Assembly (NCBI RefSeq): GCF_001312865.1
Contig: NZ_BBER01000002.1
Location: forward strand, 274,392-338,391
DNA: 64,000 nt
Origin: Lacticaseibacillus thailandensis DSM 22698 = JCM 13996
GTDB taxonomy: Bacteria; Bacillota; Bacilli; Lactobacillales; Lactobacillaceae
Direction of reading: 5' to 3'
In this document: positions 46,081-55,413 of the stretch, one piece after another
Layout: every line of letters begins with the position of its first letter
Position numbering within the stretch: position 1 is the first letter of the stretch
Program-made: the position numbers and the translations under genes
The notes under the pieces: generated by a model
Told to the model about the DNA's origin: nothing
Database searches by the model: none
The model's input: only the letters and a program-made list of their open reading frames with translations

Positions 46081-48429
46081 TTACGACCGCCAGTTGATCC
46101 GTCCGAGTACGCGGCGGCCCAGGAATTCCTGCAGGATGATGTAGACCGGGTACGTGGATACAGCTAGGGGCGCGTAAAGTAGTAGCAACTGCCAGTGCCA
46201 CAGCGAGACCAACGAGAAGGCGCGGTTGGTGACAAAGAAGACACCGAACATGACCACGGCAATTAGGGCCAGCATGCCCACTTTGAGCCGGTTAAAGGGA
46301 CGCGAGACGCGAAACAGCACGTTGTAGCACACGCAGGTAATCAGCAACGCGACGATGGTACCGGTCGCGTAGAACGAAAGGTGTAAGAAGGACTCCAGCC
46401 AGGTCATCAGCAGGGTGTACAGGACGACTTCCGTCGCGGCCGGGGCCGCAAAGGTCATGACCTTCTTCATAAACTGACCGGTCACCCGCGCAAAGTTGGG
46501 TTCCAGTGACAGGAAGAACGACGGGATGGCGACCGTGACCGCCGACACGGGGGTCAGGTTGATGGGGATGATCGGGTAGTCGGCGTTCAGGAAGATAAAG
46601 ATGATGATGAGCGCCACGGAGTACATGGTTTTGATGAGGAACAGCGAGGCGACACTTTCAATGTTGTTAATGACGCGCCGGCCTTCATTCAACACGCCGG
46701 TCATGGCGTCAAAGTTGGCGTCGAGAAGCACAAAATCGGCAATGGCACTCGCCGCCTCACTGCCGCTCGCCATGGCGATGGCACAGTCAGATTGGCGTAG
46801 GGCCAGGACGTCGTTGACGCCGTCACCGGTCATGGCGACGGTGTGCCCGGCTGCCTGGTAAGCGGCGATGAGGTGCTGCTTCTGGTCAGGGGTGACGCGG
46901 CCAAAGACGTTGTAATCCCGCACTAGGGCGGCGTAGTCGGGTGTATTGCCGACGGTACTCATGTTGATCAACCGGTCAGTACCCGCAATGCCGGCACGCC
47001 GGGCAACGCTGGCTACGGTCACGGGGTTATCCCCAGAAATCACTTTGAGTTGCACATCTTGGCCGGCAAAGTAAGCGAAGGTTTCCGCCGCGGCTGGCCG
47101 GATTTCGTCGGCGATGAGGACAAAACCGATGAGCTCGGGGTGGATGAGTGGGGTGGTTAACGCACCCGTGGTTCGACCCACCGCGAGCATGCGCAGTCCT
47201 GCCGTGGCGGCTTTATCAATGGCTGTGGTGGCGGTCGTGTCGAGTTGGTTGCCAAAGGTGAATTCGGGGGCACCCATAAAGTAGCTCACGCCATCACTGA
47301 AGGTGGCGCCAGACCACTTGCGGGCTGAACTAAACGGTACCGTGTGCGTGACCGCCCACTGGGGTGGCTGCGGGTAGTATTCCTTAATGGCAAGGGCGGT
47401 TTCGTTGTCGTCGTTTAAGGCGAAGGTGACGGCACTAACAGCGGTGGCCAAGTCGTCTTCATCGTGACCCGGCGCTGGCACTACCTGGTTGACTTTGAGA
47501 CGGCCGGTCGTGATGGTCCCCGTCTTGTCAAGACAGATGGTATCGACGCGCGCTAACGCCTCGATGGCGGTGAGGGAGCGTACCAAGACGCGGCGCTGGC
47601 CGAGGTTGCGGGCGCCTACTGCCAGCGCGACGTTAGTCATGAGCACCAGGCCTTCGGGAATCATGCCAATGACTGCAGCACTAGTGGTCAAGATGGCCCG
47701 GTTGTACGCCCCTCGCCGGATCATCGAGACGGTGAAGAGGGCTAATCCCAACGGAATGAGGACGTAGGTCAGCACCTTGATGATGCGGTTAATGGTGTTG
47801 AGGAGCTGGCTACTGCTATCTTTGTTGGGACGTTCAGCTTTAGCAGTGGCGGCGAGGCGAGCGGCAAAGGTGTCCCCCGCGACTTTGGTGACCATGACGG
47901 TGGCACTGCCGGCAACGATGAAGCTTCCTGAGAGTACGGCATCATCCGGTTGCTTGACGATATTGTTTGGTTCCCCAGTCAGCGCACTTTCGTCGACCTC
48001 GAGGCCACCATGGGTCAACACGACACCGTCAACGGGTACCTGGTCACCACGGTGCAGTTGTAGGGCGTCACCCACCACTAACTGATCAGCGGGGATGGTG
48101 GTGACGTGGCCGTCACGGACGACCGTTGCTTGCGGGGCGCTGATGATGGTCAGGGAATCCAGCTGGTGTTTGGCGCGAATTTCCTGGAAGGTCCCGATGG
48201 CGGTGTTCACGATGGCAACACCGAGAAAGAGCAGGTTACTGTACGAACCCGTGGTGATAATGAAGGCGGCGATGACGACGTTGATCAAATTGAAGAGGGT
48301 CAAGGTGTTGCCGGCGACAATTTGCCCCACGGTGCGGGTCAGCGGGGCTTGTTCCACGTTATGGGCGCCCGCGGCGATTTGCGCATCAACGTAGCTCTGT
48401 TTTAATCCAATTTTGGGGTCAGTTCGCAT
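46081..48429 (-). CDS. P-type cation ATPase (CtpE-like, PEGL group)
   Basis: A 782-residue E1-E2 ATPase. Actuator motif ALTGEPN (TGE), phosphorylation motif ICLDKTGTITTG, nucleotide-binding region, hinge MTGDGVNDVLALRQSD and about ten transmembrane helices, four of them C-terminal. Helix 4 reads IGMIPEGLVLMTNVALA: PEGL instead of PEAL or CPC. That is found in CtpE-type pumps, which in mycobacteria take part in calcium uptake, so Ca2+ is the best guess, by family only. No heavy-metal N-terminal domain. GAGGCGAG precedes ATG 48429. Single gene, intact. Confidence 0.88.
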   Translation of the reverse strand: MRTDPKIGLKQSYVDAQIAAGAHNVEQAPLTRTVGQIVAGNTLTLFNLINVVIAAFIITTGSYSNLLFLGVAIVNTAIGTFQEIRAKHQLDSLTIISAPQATVVRDGHVTTIPADQLVVGDALQLHRGDQVPVDGVVLTHGGLEVDESALTGEPNNIVKQPDDAVLSGSFIVAGSATVMVTKVAGDTFAARLAATAKAERPNKDSSSQLLNTINRIIKVLTYVLIPLGLALFTVSMIRRGAYNRAILTTSAAVIGMIPEGLVLMTNVALAVGARNLGQRRVLVRSLTAIEALARVDTICLDKTGTITTGRLKVNQVVPAPGHDEDDLATAVSAVTFALNDDNETALAIKEYYPQPPQWAVTHTVPFSSARKWSGATFSDGVSYFMGAPEFTFGNQLDTTATTAIDKAATAGLRMLAVGRTTGALTTPLIHPELIGFVLIADEIRPAAAETFAYFAGQDVQLKVISGDNPVTVASVARRAGIAGTDRLINMSTVGNTPDYAALVRDYNVFGRVTPDQKQHLIAAYQAAGHTVAMTGDGVNDVLALRQSDCAIAMASGSEAASAIADFVLLDANFDAMTGVLNEGRRVINNIESVASLFLIKTMYSVALIIIFIFLNADYPIIPINLTPVSAVTVAIPSFFLSLEPNFARVTGQFMKKVMTFAAPAATEVVLYTLLMTWLESFLHLSFYATGTIVALLITCVCYNVLFRVSRPFNRLKVGMLALIAVVMFGVFFVTNRAFSLVSLWHWQLLLLYAPLAVSTYPVYIILQEFLGRRVLGRINWRS

Positions 48430-48676
48430 GGTCTCGCCTCGAATCAGTCAGATTACGGTTACTTTGTTCTTATTGTAACGATTCCTTAGAGGATTGTCGT
48501 CAGACTGGGGGCGGACTTCACACAAACTTCGGAAAAGATGGTCATCGGGGAATGACTCACCAAACCGCTGTCCACCCGACTCGAGTAGGCTGGTCCACCA
48601 TATAGTCCAGGTAGCTTAAACTTTGTGGCGGTGAGTGCGATAATGGTAGTAACGCTATAGACGAAGGAGAAAAATC

Positions 48677-49594
48677 ATGCCGAAAACAAATCCTAACGGA
48701 ACGCGCTTTATCACGTTAAGTAACGGTTACCACCTTTGGACCCAGACCCAGGGTGAGGGCGATATTCAACTCTTGTGCCTGCACGGTGGTCCTGGTGGTA
48801 CCAATGAAGTGTTTGAAAACTTTGCTGAGCGACTGGCACCTTATCACGTCCGGGTCAGTCGGTATGACCAGCTGGGTTCATTCTTCTCAGACCAACCCGA
48901 TTTTAATGACCCGGAGAACCGCAAGCGTTTCTTCAACATTGAATATTACGTTGACGAAGTTGAAGAGGTCCGCCAGCAACTCGGCCTCGAGCACTTCTTC
49001 TTACTCGGACAGTCCTGGGGTGGCGTGCTTGCCATCGAGTATGCACTCAAGTACGGTGAGCACCTGGCCGGCGTGATTTTGAGTTCCATGATCGATAACC
49101 TCGAGGAATACATCGACAGTGTCAACCAGATTCGTGAGTCAATGTTTAGTGCTGACGAGGTGGCCTACATGCACGATGTGGAAGCCCGCCATGACTTTAG
49201 CGATGCGCATTACCAGGAACTGGTTGCCCAGCTCGGGGAGCAGTATCTGCACCACGCGAGTGATCCCCAGCCGCGGCACCTGATCAACACGTTGGCCACG
49301 CCGGTATACAATTATTTCCAGGGCGACAACGAGTTTGTTATGGTGGGAGCGCTGAAGAACTGGGATCGGCGCGGGTACATTCAGAAGATCAACGTGCCAA
49401 TGTACCTGACCTTTGGTGGGCACGAGACCATGCCACTGGGTGCTGCTTCACGGATGGCGGCGGAAGCCCAGCACGCCCGGTTGCACATCACGCCGCATGC
49501 GGGCCACGGGCAAATGTTGGACAACCCCGATGACTACTTTGCCGGTTTGGGCGAGTACCTGACCGACGTGCACACGGGTCACTTTGACGATTAA
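48677..49594 (+). CDS. pepI: Proline iminopeptidase
   Basis: Serine peptidase (S33, alpha/beta hydrolase) that removes N-terminal proline, part of casein-peptide use in lactobacilli. Oxyanion motif LHGGPGGTNE at residues 35-44, nucleophile Ser in GQSWGG, Asp in the TFGGHETMPLG region and His in TPHAGHGQML. 305 residues, intact, as in lactobacillar PepI. No signal peptide. AAGGAGAA precedes ATG 48677, with an extended -10 (TGC GATAAT) near 48640. cfa follows 84 bp later with its own promoter. Confidence 0.93.
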   Translation: MPKTNPNGTRFITLSNGYHLWTQTQGEGDIQLLCLHGGPGGTNEVFENFAERLAPYHVRVSRYDQLGSFFSDQPDFNDPENRKRFFNIEYYVDEVEEVRQQLGLEHFFLLGQSWGGVLAIEYALKYGEHLAGVILSSMIDNLEEYIDSVNQIRESMFSADEVAYMHDVEARHDFSDAHYQELVAQLGEQYLHHASDPQPRHLINTLATPVYNYFQGDNEFVMVGALKNWDRRGYIQKINVPMYLTFGGHETMPLGAASRMAAEAQHARLHITPHAGHGQMLDNPDDYFAGLGEYLTDVHTGHFDD

Positions 49595-49604
49595 TGGCGG
49601 TTGA

Positions 49605-49648
49605 CGAAAGCGCTTGCGTGTGCATTATGTTATGTACTGCTGTATACT
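49605..49648 (+). promoter_or_regulatory. cfa promoter with a cre-like site
   Basis: A -10 TATACT at 49643-49648 with TG close by, no good -35. CGAAAGCGCTTGCG at 49605-49618 fits 11 of 14 positions of a cre palindrome (TGAAARCGYTTTCA type), placed where CcpA could act. It is only a candidate. Confidence 0.35.
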
Positions 49649-49678
49649 AGTTAGTAATTTTGTTAAACGGAGGATCCT

Positions 49679-50869
49679 ATGTTAGAGAAGAAATTGTACC
49701 AGACAATGTTTGCCCACTCGTTTAACATTCCGGTGACGGTAAACTACTGGGATGGTACTAGTGAGACCTACGGTGATGGCGCCGCCCAGGCAACCATCGA
49801 TATCAAAAAGGCCATTTCATTAAAGGAACTTTCCAAAAACGCGTCCCTGGCGTTGGGCGAGGCCTACATGGCCGGCGACATTGACGTGACCGGGACGAGC
49901 GAGCGTCCAATTCAGCAAGTGTTGACTGCGGCGTATGAGAGTGCGGGCAGCTTCATGCGGAACAAGAAGTTCATCAAGTTCCTGCCCAAGCAGTCGCACA
50001 CCAAGTCCAAGAGTAAGCAGGATGTGCAGAGCCACTACGACATCAGTAATGACTTTTACAAGGCTTGGCTGGACCCCACGATGACGTACTCCTGTGCCTA
50101 CTTTGAACACGACACGGACACGCTGGAACAAGCACAAATCAACAAGGTCCACCACATCATCAACAAGTTGCACCCACAAGCGGGCAAAACCCTATTGGAT
50201 ATCGGTTGTGGCTGGGGTACGTTGATGCTGACGGCGGCCAAGGAGTACGGATTGAAGGTTGCTGGGATCACGCTCAGCAAGGAACAGTACAAGTACGTTC
50301 AGCAGCAGATTAAGGACCAAGGTCTCGAAGACGTGGCGGAAGTCATCCTGGAAGACTACCGTGAGTTGGACCGGAAGTTTGATTACGTGACCTCCGTGGG
50401 GATGTTCGAACACGTGGGTCAGGAAAACTTGGGTCTATACACGCAGAAGGTTGCGGACTTGCTTACGGATAACGGTGTGGCTTTGATCCACGGTATCACC
50501 CGGCAGCAAGGTGGCGCGACTAACGCGTGGTTGACTAAGTACATTTTCCCCGGTGGGTACATTCCTGGTTTGACGGAAATGACTCAGCACTTTGTGGATG
50601 CTGGTTTGCAGCTGAACGACCTTGAGCCGTTGCGCCGTCACTACCAGAAGACTACCGAAATTTGGGACGAGAACTTCAACGCCAAGCGTGGTGAGGTTCG
50701 TGCCAAGATGGGCAAGGAATTCGTCCGGATGTGGGATTTGTACCTGCAGGCCGCCGCTGCTTCCTTTGAATCGGGTAACATTGACGTGATCCAGTACCTG
50801 GTTTCGAAGGGACCATCGGGTAAGACTTTGCCAATGACGCGTGAATACATTTACGCGCACGAACAGTAA
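49679..50869 (+). CDS. cfa: Cyclopropane-fatty-acyl-phospholipid synthase
   Basis: Adds a methylene group from SAM across double bonds of membrane lipids, giving acid and ethanol tolerance. Motifs: [29 protein letters not shown] motif [30 protein letters not shown] and [12 protein letters not shown], plus the C-terminal [21 protein letters not shown]. 396 residues, intact. CGGAGGAT precedes ATG 49679. Single gene with its own promoter and terminator. Confidence 0.96.
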   Translation: MLEKKLYQTMFAHSFNIPVTVNYWDGTSETYGDGAAQATIDIKKAISLKELSKNASLALGEAYMAGDIDVTGTSERPIQQVLTAAYESAGSFMRNKKFIKFLPKQSHTKSKSKQDVQSHYDISNDFYKAWLDPTMTYSCAYFEHDTDTLEQAQINKVHHIINKLHPQAGKTLLDIGCGWGTLMLTAAKEYGLKVAGITLSKEQYKYVQQQIKDQGLEDVAEVILEDYRELDRKFDYVTSVGMFEHVGQENLGLYTQKVADLLTDNGVALIHGITRQQGGATNAWLTKYIFPGGYIPGLTEMTQHFVDAGLQLNDLEPLRRHYQKTTEIWDENFNAKRGEVRAKMGKEFVRMWDLYLQAAAASFESGNIDVIQYLVSKGPSGKTLPMTREYIYAHEQ

Positions 50870-50885
50870 TCACAAAGAGTGGTAC

Positions 50886-50918
50886 AAAAAAACGGGCCGT
50901 GGGGCCCGTTTTTTTTGC
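50886..50918 (+). terminator. Terminator after cfa
   Basis: AAAACGGGCC pairs with GGCCCGTTTT around a very short loop and is followed by a T run. Confidence 0.9.
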
Positions 50919-50985
50919 GGTTGGCGTATCCGTTACACCTGGACATTGTCTGTCACGGGTGGCTTGCGGGATAATGGTAACGTAC

Positions 50986-51430
50986 TTATGCGGATGCGGT
51001 CGCTTCTAGCGCGGCGTTGAGTTGGCCCAGTAAGGTCGTTAGCTCGGCGAGGGGTGTGGCACCCATGTGGCGCGTGATGGCTTGAAACCGCCGGCGCGCA
51101 CTGGTCGTGATGGTTTGTTCCACGTTAGCGCCCGTGTGGGTGAGGGCGAGGAGCCGCCGCCGGTGATCAGCCTGCGCGGTTTTTTTGCTGCACGTAGCCC
51201 AGCCGGAGCAACGAACCAATTTGGCGGGCAATTGCTGGTTTGGTGACGCCCCGGAGCTTGACGATGTCCGTCAGGGTCTCGATCCGCCCCGTCGCGATAT
51301 CCCGCATGATTTGATATTGTTCAAACGAAATTTTGTAGGGACTGACCGCCGCTTGTAGTGCTGCCGTGAATCCCTTCACGGCGTGAAAGTAACTGTCGAT
51401 GAAGGCGGTCATAGCTTGATCAGTGTTCAT
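50986..51430 (-). CDS. MarR-family transcriptional regulator (frameshifted at an A run)
   Basis: About 148 residues with a winged helix: FEQYQIMRDIATGRIETLTDIVKLRGVTKPAIARQIGSLLRLGYV covers the recognition helix (residues 45-85), then the wing, which reads QQKTAQADHRRRLLALTHTG if six rather than seven A are taken (plus-strand T at 51180-51186). The C-terminal helices form the dimer. Start ATG 51430 follows TAGGAGG. It is divergent from the alpha/beta hydrolase gene, with a GTGGCGCCAC palindrome between them, so it may control that gene and itself. The ligand is unknown. Confidence 0.88.
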
Positions 51431-51450
51431 AATGATGCCTCCTAAAGTGA

Positions 51451-51460
51451 GTGGCGCCAC
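51451..51460. promoter_or_regulatory. Operator-like palindrome in the marR intergenic region
   Basis: GTGGCGCCAC is a perfect 10-bp palindrome, 21 bp before the marR start and 55 bp before the hydrolase start, where a MarR dimer would be expected to bind. Confidence 0.35.
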
Positions 51461-51514
51461 ACTTTGTGGCCGTCACGGCGTTAACGACGGTGGCAAAGAT
51501 GGAGGAACTTAGCA

Positions 51515-52459
51515 ATGAAGCAATGGTTTAAACGACACAAACGACTCTGTTGGTGGTTAGGTGGCCTGATTGTGTTCATCCTCGCCGCCTACTGTGCTGC
51601 GTGCCTGTACTTCTATAATTACGCGTTTGTGCCTAGCAAGAAGAGTTTTCTTGGTAGTGGGGATACCCGGCAGGAGCGGGTGGACAAAGCGTGGTTACAA
51701 CGCGTCCACAAGCAGACCTGGCACGAAACGGCGACGGGTCACCGCAGCTGGCAGTTGGTAGCCGACTACGTGCCCGCCGCACACCATACGAACAAAACGG
51801 TGGTGGTTGCGCACGGCTATATGAACACCAAGGAGGATATGGCCAGCTATATTCGCATGTTCCATGCAGCGGGCTATAACGTGTTGGCACCCGACGACCG
51901 GGGTCACGGCCAATCTGATGGTAATTATATTGGTTACGGTTGGCCCGACCGCCTTGACTACCGCCGGTGGATCAAGCAGGTGATTGCCCGTGACGGGCAG
52001 AGCAGCAAGATTGCCATGTTCGGGGTTTCCATGGGTGGGGCCACCACCATGTACACGGCGGGACTCAAGCTACCACACCAGGTCAAGGCCTTCATTGAGG
52101 ATTGTGGCTACACGAGTATTAGCGATGAGTTAGCCGCAAAGGCCAAGTCGATGTATCACCTACCGCGGTGGCCGCTGGTACCCGGGGTCATCGCGACGGC
52201 CAGCCTGATTACCCACAACAACTTTGCTGCCGCCCGGACTAGTGCCACATTGGCACACAACCATCGACCAATGCTGTTCATTCACGGCAACAAGGACAAC
52301 TTTGTGCCGACACGGATGGTGTACGCGAACTACCGGGCCGCCAAGGGACCCAAGCAGCTGTGGGTGGTGCCAGGCGCCGCCCACGCGAAGAGCCTGGCCA
52401 CCCATCCCGTTGCCTATCGCCGGCACGTACTGAAATTCTTACACCGATACCTGCAATGA
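51515..52459 (+). CDS. Membrane-anchored alpha/beta hydrolase
   Basis: A 314-residue alpha/beta hydrolase with one N-terminal transmembrane helix (residues 10-34, WWLGGLIVFILAAYCAACLYF) and the catalytic domain outside the cell. Oxyanion region VVVAHGYMNTKEDMASY, DDRGHGQSDG, nucleophile Ser in GVSMGGATT, acid Asp in FIHGNKDNFVP and His in VPGAAHAKS. It resembles the YqkD/BAAT-like lactobacillar group; substrate unknown. GGAGGAA precedes ATG 51515. Divergent from marR. Confidence 0.87.
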   Translation: MKQWFKRHKRLCWWLGGLIVFILAAYCAACLYFYNYAFVPSKKSFLGSGDTRQERVDKAWLQRVHKQTWHETATGHRSWQLVADYVPAAHHTNKTVVVAHGYMNTKEDMASYIRMFHAAGYNVLAPDDRGHGQSDGNYIGYGWPDRLDYRRWIKQVIARDGQSSKIAMFGVSMGGATTMYTAGLKLPHQVKAFIEDCGYTSISDELAAKAKSMYHLPRWPLVPGVIATASLITHNNFAAARTSATLAHNHRPMLFIHGNKDNFVPTRMVYANYRAAKGPKQLWVVPGAAHAKSLATHPVAYRRHVLKFLHRYLQ

Positions 52460-52624
52460 TGCCTATCCGGTTCACTCCATCTATATTGTAGGCGTGCAAC
52501 GGTTGCGACCTGTACGTTTTTGGAGTAAAACGGCCGTCACAAGGTGCTGGCCAGGCAGGGAGTGCAAAGAACATTCGCAGGGCGCATTAATGTGGTTGGT
52601 CAACTAAACATTTTGACGTCAAAT

Positions 52625-52661
52625 AACCCCGGACGGACCAATTATTGGTTTGTCCGGGGTT
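52625..52661 (+). terminator. Terminator downstream of the hydrolase
   Basis: CCCCGGAC pairs with GTCCGGGG with a further inner stem (CCAAT with ATTGG), followed by TTTATTT. The surrounding 52460-52794 region has no gene. Confidence 0.8.
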
Positions 52662-52794
52662 TATTTATGCCTGCACTTGGGTATTTGTGGACAAGATGCC
52701 GGCTGCTTTGGTGTGTGGTCCAATAGTGCCGTGCGTAATTGCGGGGCAGTGTTGCCGCGTCGGGAGGCGCCAGCAGGCTCGCGATTCACCCAAC

Positions 52795-52825
52795 AAAAAA
52801 AAGCCTCGAGTCATTGCTCGGGGCC
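52795..52825 (-). terminator. Terminator of the CorC-type gene
   Basis: On the minus strand GCC-CGAG pairs with CTCG-GGC (single bulges) and is followed by eight T. It lies about 20 bp after the restored stop at 52844. Confidence 0.75.
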
Positions 52826-52843
52826 GTTTGGGTACGTACTTGA

Positions 52844-54231
52844 TTAATCAGCTTCGTCGGCATCGGCGGCCGCGCTGATGCCGCGGCGGCTTTGGTACCG
52901 TCCGGATCATGGTCGGTCACTTCAAACCAGTCGAAGAAACCAGGGTCGTAATCAATGACCTTGAAGGTGAACCGCCCCAGCTCGACCTCGTCGTTTTGTT
53001 TGAGGTTCGGGTACAGTTCAATGATGGATCCACCAACCGTTACAACGTCGGAGTTTTCAAAGTCGGGGATGTCGGTGTGGAAGAAACGCTCAAAGTCGTA
53101 CATCGTGGTCTTACCACTAACCTTGTAAACGTTGTCCTGGTCGGTGGCCAGGATGTATTCATCAGACACGTCGTCGATTTCATCCTTAACGGTGCCGAAC
53201 AGTTCCTCGTAAATATCTTTGTCCGTGACAATCCCGCTCGTACCACCGTATTCGTCGGCCACCACCACAATCGGGGCTTGACGCCGAATCATTTGTTGCA
53301 GAATGTCATGGATGGGTGTTGATTCTGGTACGGTGACGATGGCCCGCAAGACTTTGGACATTGTGATGCTGTCGTCCGCCAGTGATTGCCGAATCAAGTC
53401 ATACACGTACACGTAACCGAGAATTTTATCCTTGTCACCATTGGCTACGACGGGGAAGCGACTGAAACCTTCTTTGAGGTACAGCCGCAAGACGTCGTGT
53501 ACCGTGTCGGTGACGTCCACGACGATCAGCCGGGTACGGTCAACCATGATGTCGCGGGCGGTCTTATCGTTCAGGTCAAACGCGCGTTCCATGTAGACCA
53601 CGTCGTTTTTGTCCATGTCACCGGTTGTAATTGCGTTTTTACTAAGATTCAGGATTTCCGCCTGTGAGAAGGCTTCGTTGCTTTCGTCGGCGGGTTTGAT
53701 CCCCATCATTTTGACGATTCCGACGGACGACTTGTTTAGTAACCAGACGAACGGGTAGAAGAGGATGTGGAAGTAGTGCAGCGGTGTGACCACAAACATG
53801 AGCACCTTAATGGAAAAGTCGATGGCGATATTTTTGGGCACGATTTCGGTCAGGACCACTTCAAAGTAGGTCAGGATGATGACACCAAGCACCGCCCCGA
53901 CCGCACGGAGGCCACCTTCAGGTAATTGAAGGTGTACCAACCCCATGAGGTCGATCAGTAGGAACTCAACGGTTTCCTCACCGATCCAACCAACAATGAT
54001 GCCCGCCAGTGAGACCCCGACCTGCGTGGTCGAGAGGTACTCGTTGAGGTTGTGCACCATCTTTAGGGCGCGGGTCAGGCGCCGCTTGTTGCCCTGACCA
54101 CTTTGTAATAATTCCTCCAGCGCGCTGGGACGACTTTGTACCAACGCAAACTCACTCGCAACGAAAAACGCCGCGAAGACGAAGGTAACGACCATCACCA
54201 GTAAATTCGCGGCGACTTGGCCACTATCCAT
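52844..54231 (-). CDS. CNNM/CorC-family protein with DUF21, CBS pair and CorC-HlyC domain (frameshift at the end)
   Basis: About 462 residues. DUF21 membrane domain with three or four helices (residues 1-190, ILTYFEVVLTEIVPKNIAI), two CBS domains (MVDRTRLIVVDVTDTVHDVLRLY and KVLRAIVTVPESTPIHDILQQM), then a CorC_HlyC domain (TTMYDFERFFHTDIPDFENSDVVTVGG) at 370-450. Relatives take part in magnesium homeostasis; the old name hemolysin is misleading. The open frame runs on to 52786 through the terminator; one base added near 52876 gives ASAAADADEAD and a stop at 52844. ATG 54231 has GGGGAA 7 bp upstream; 54246 does not. Confidence 0.88.
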
Positions 54232-54357
54232 ATGTTCATTCCCCATTTCTTATTTTGGTAACTGGCACTATTCTATCATGAATTAAGTGTTGACGTTCTA
54301 TTAAGTTATAAAAACAGCTCAATTATTAGTTTAATTACGGCGCTAGCCGTTATCTGG

Positions 54358-54906
54358 TCACCGTTGCGGCCGGAATGCTAACAGTGAACCCGTAGTCTGG
54401 GTGTTGTTCCAGGCCCGGCCGTTACATTCGAGGGGATCGGTCAGTACCCGGCGGATAGTTGCCACGTTGAGGCCCTCATTGATGATGATGACACAACCAT
54501 GCTTGGCGTCGATAATGCCGCTGGCCGCCGCGGCACCGGTCAGTTCAGTGTTGCTGGTGACGCGGGCAACCAAAATATCGTAGGTGCCCCCCAGCAGGGC
54601 CCAGCGGTTAGGTGGCAATAACTGGTAGCGCAGTTGCGCACTATCCGCTTGGTGGCGGGCTGTGTCAATCTGGTGGCGATGCTGACTGATGCCGATGACT
54701 GCATCCGCCCCGGCGTTGACTGCGTATTGAGTCAGCCAGGGTGTGGTCGCGTTAATGACGGCGACCCGTTTGTTACGCAGACTGGGTGCGGTTTTAATGA
54801 CGGCAGTCTCGATGGCGGTAGGGGCAGTGAGGCCGCTGGTGGGCCGCTTCGGTAAAACCCGGTTGCGCATGGCGGGATACTGGTGTTGACTGTGTTTCTG
54901 ATTCAT
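54358..54906 (-). CDS. Degenerate SAM-methyltransferase-like protein
   Basis: About 182 residues. Residues 45-130 follow the class I methyltransferase layout: LRNKRVAVINATTPWLTQYA, AGADAVIGISQHRHQIDTARHQ, LRYQLLPPN, GGTYDILVARV, then a strand VIIINEGL. The first motif, normally DxGCGxG, is INATTPW, so the SAM-binding glycines are gone; GISQ replaces the usual GIDxS. It may bind something else or be inactive. The N-terminal 40 residues are basic and probably disordered. A GGAAAG ribosome-like site precedes the ATG. A rho-independent hairpin of the previous leftward unit stands upstream. Confidence 0.6.
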   Translation of the reverse strand: MNQKHSQHQYPAMRNRVLPKRPTSGLTAPTAIETAVIKTAPSLRNKRVAVINATTPWLTQYAVNAGADAVIGISQHRHQIDTARHQADSAQLRYQLLPPNRWALLGGTYDILVARVTSNTELTGAAAASGIIDAKHGCVIIINEGLNVATIRRVLTDPLECNGRAWNNTQTTGSLLAFRPQR

Positions 54907-54940
54907 GAGGTTTCACTTTCCTGTGTGTAAGCTGTTAATA

Positions 54941-54983
54941 AACAAATTGGGCCGTGAAGCTCCATGGGAGTGTTCAGGCCCAA
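54941..54983 (-). terminator. Terminator after the 121-residue gene
   Basis: TTGGGCC pairs with GGCCCAA with further inner pairing (GAA-CTCC with GGAG-TTC); on the minus strand TTTGTTT follows. Confidence 0.7.
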
Positions 54984-54997
54984 ACAGACGGTGGCTA

Positions 54998-55363
54998 TTA
55001 ATCCACGAAAATAATGACAAAATGGTGGCTGGCAGTATCCACGTTAATGGAAACGTGCCGGTTGAGGTCATCGACCAGGGCCCGGGCCACCTTCATTTTA
55101 CCTTCGAAGGTCGTGACGTTTGTGTCAGGCGGAAAGGCTTTAAAGTCGTAGTTTTCCGCGATGAAGGGCGCGTCAGTGACGTAACGCAGGTTGTTTTCGT
55201 CGTGGCGACTGCCTGGTCGCAACACCGAGTCGATGTAGTGGTACAGTTCGCTGGGCGTGTAGTGCAATGGGGCCACCAAATCGGTGGTGATATCAAAGTT
55301 AGGAGCGTCGTCAATCATTGCGTCGTTGACGGTTACTTGTGTAAGTCCTTGGTATAGTTTCAT
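54998..55363 (-). CDS. Hypothetical protein
   Basis: 121 residues, intact, not recognised. Sequence features: MKLYQGLTQVTVNDAMIDDAPNF, a segment LHYTPSELYHYIDSVLRPGSRHDENNLRYV that may be helical, and FAFPP-like KAFPPDTNVTTFEGKMKVARALVDDLNRHVSINVDTASHHFVIIFVD, ending with a hydrophobic strand. Cytoplasmic. GGAAGGA precedes the ATG. It lies 50 bp after the tyrosine phosphatase gene on the same strand and may be co-transcribed with it. Confidence 0.6.
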   Translation of the reverse strand: MKLYQGLTQVTVNDAMIDDAPNFDITTDLVAPLHYTPSELYHYIDSVLRPGSRHDENNLRYVTDAPFIAENYDFKAFPPDTNVTTFEGKMKVARALVDDLNRHVSINVDTASHHFVIIFVD

Positions 55364-55413
55364 ACTTATTCCTTCCCGCTGTGTTAGTTAATAGCGTAAT
55401 CATAGTGACGGCT

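Noticed and set aside
48095..48394. Plus-strand frames opposite the P-type ATPase
   Set aside because: Reverse readings of a complete ATPase gene with no start sites or domains.
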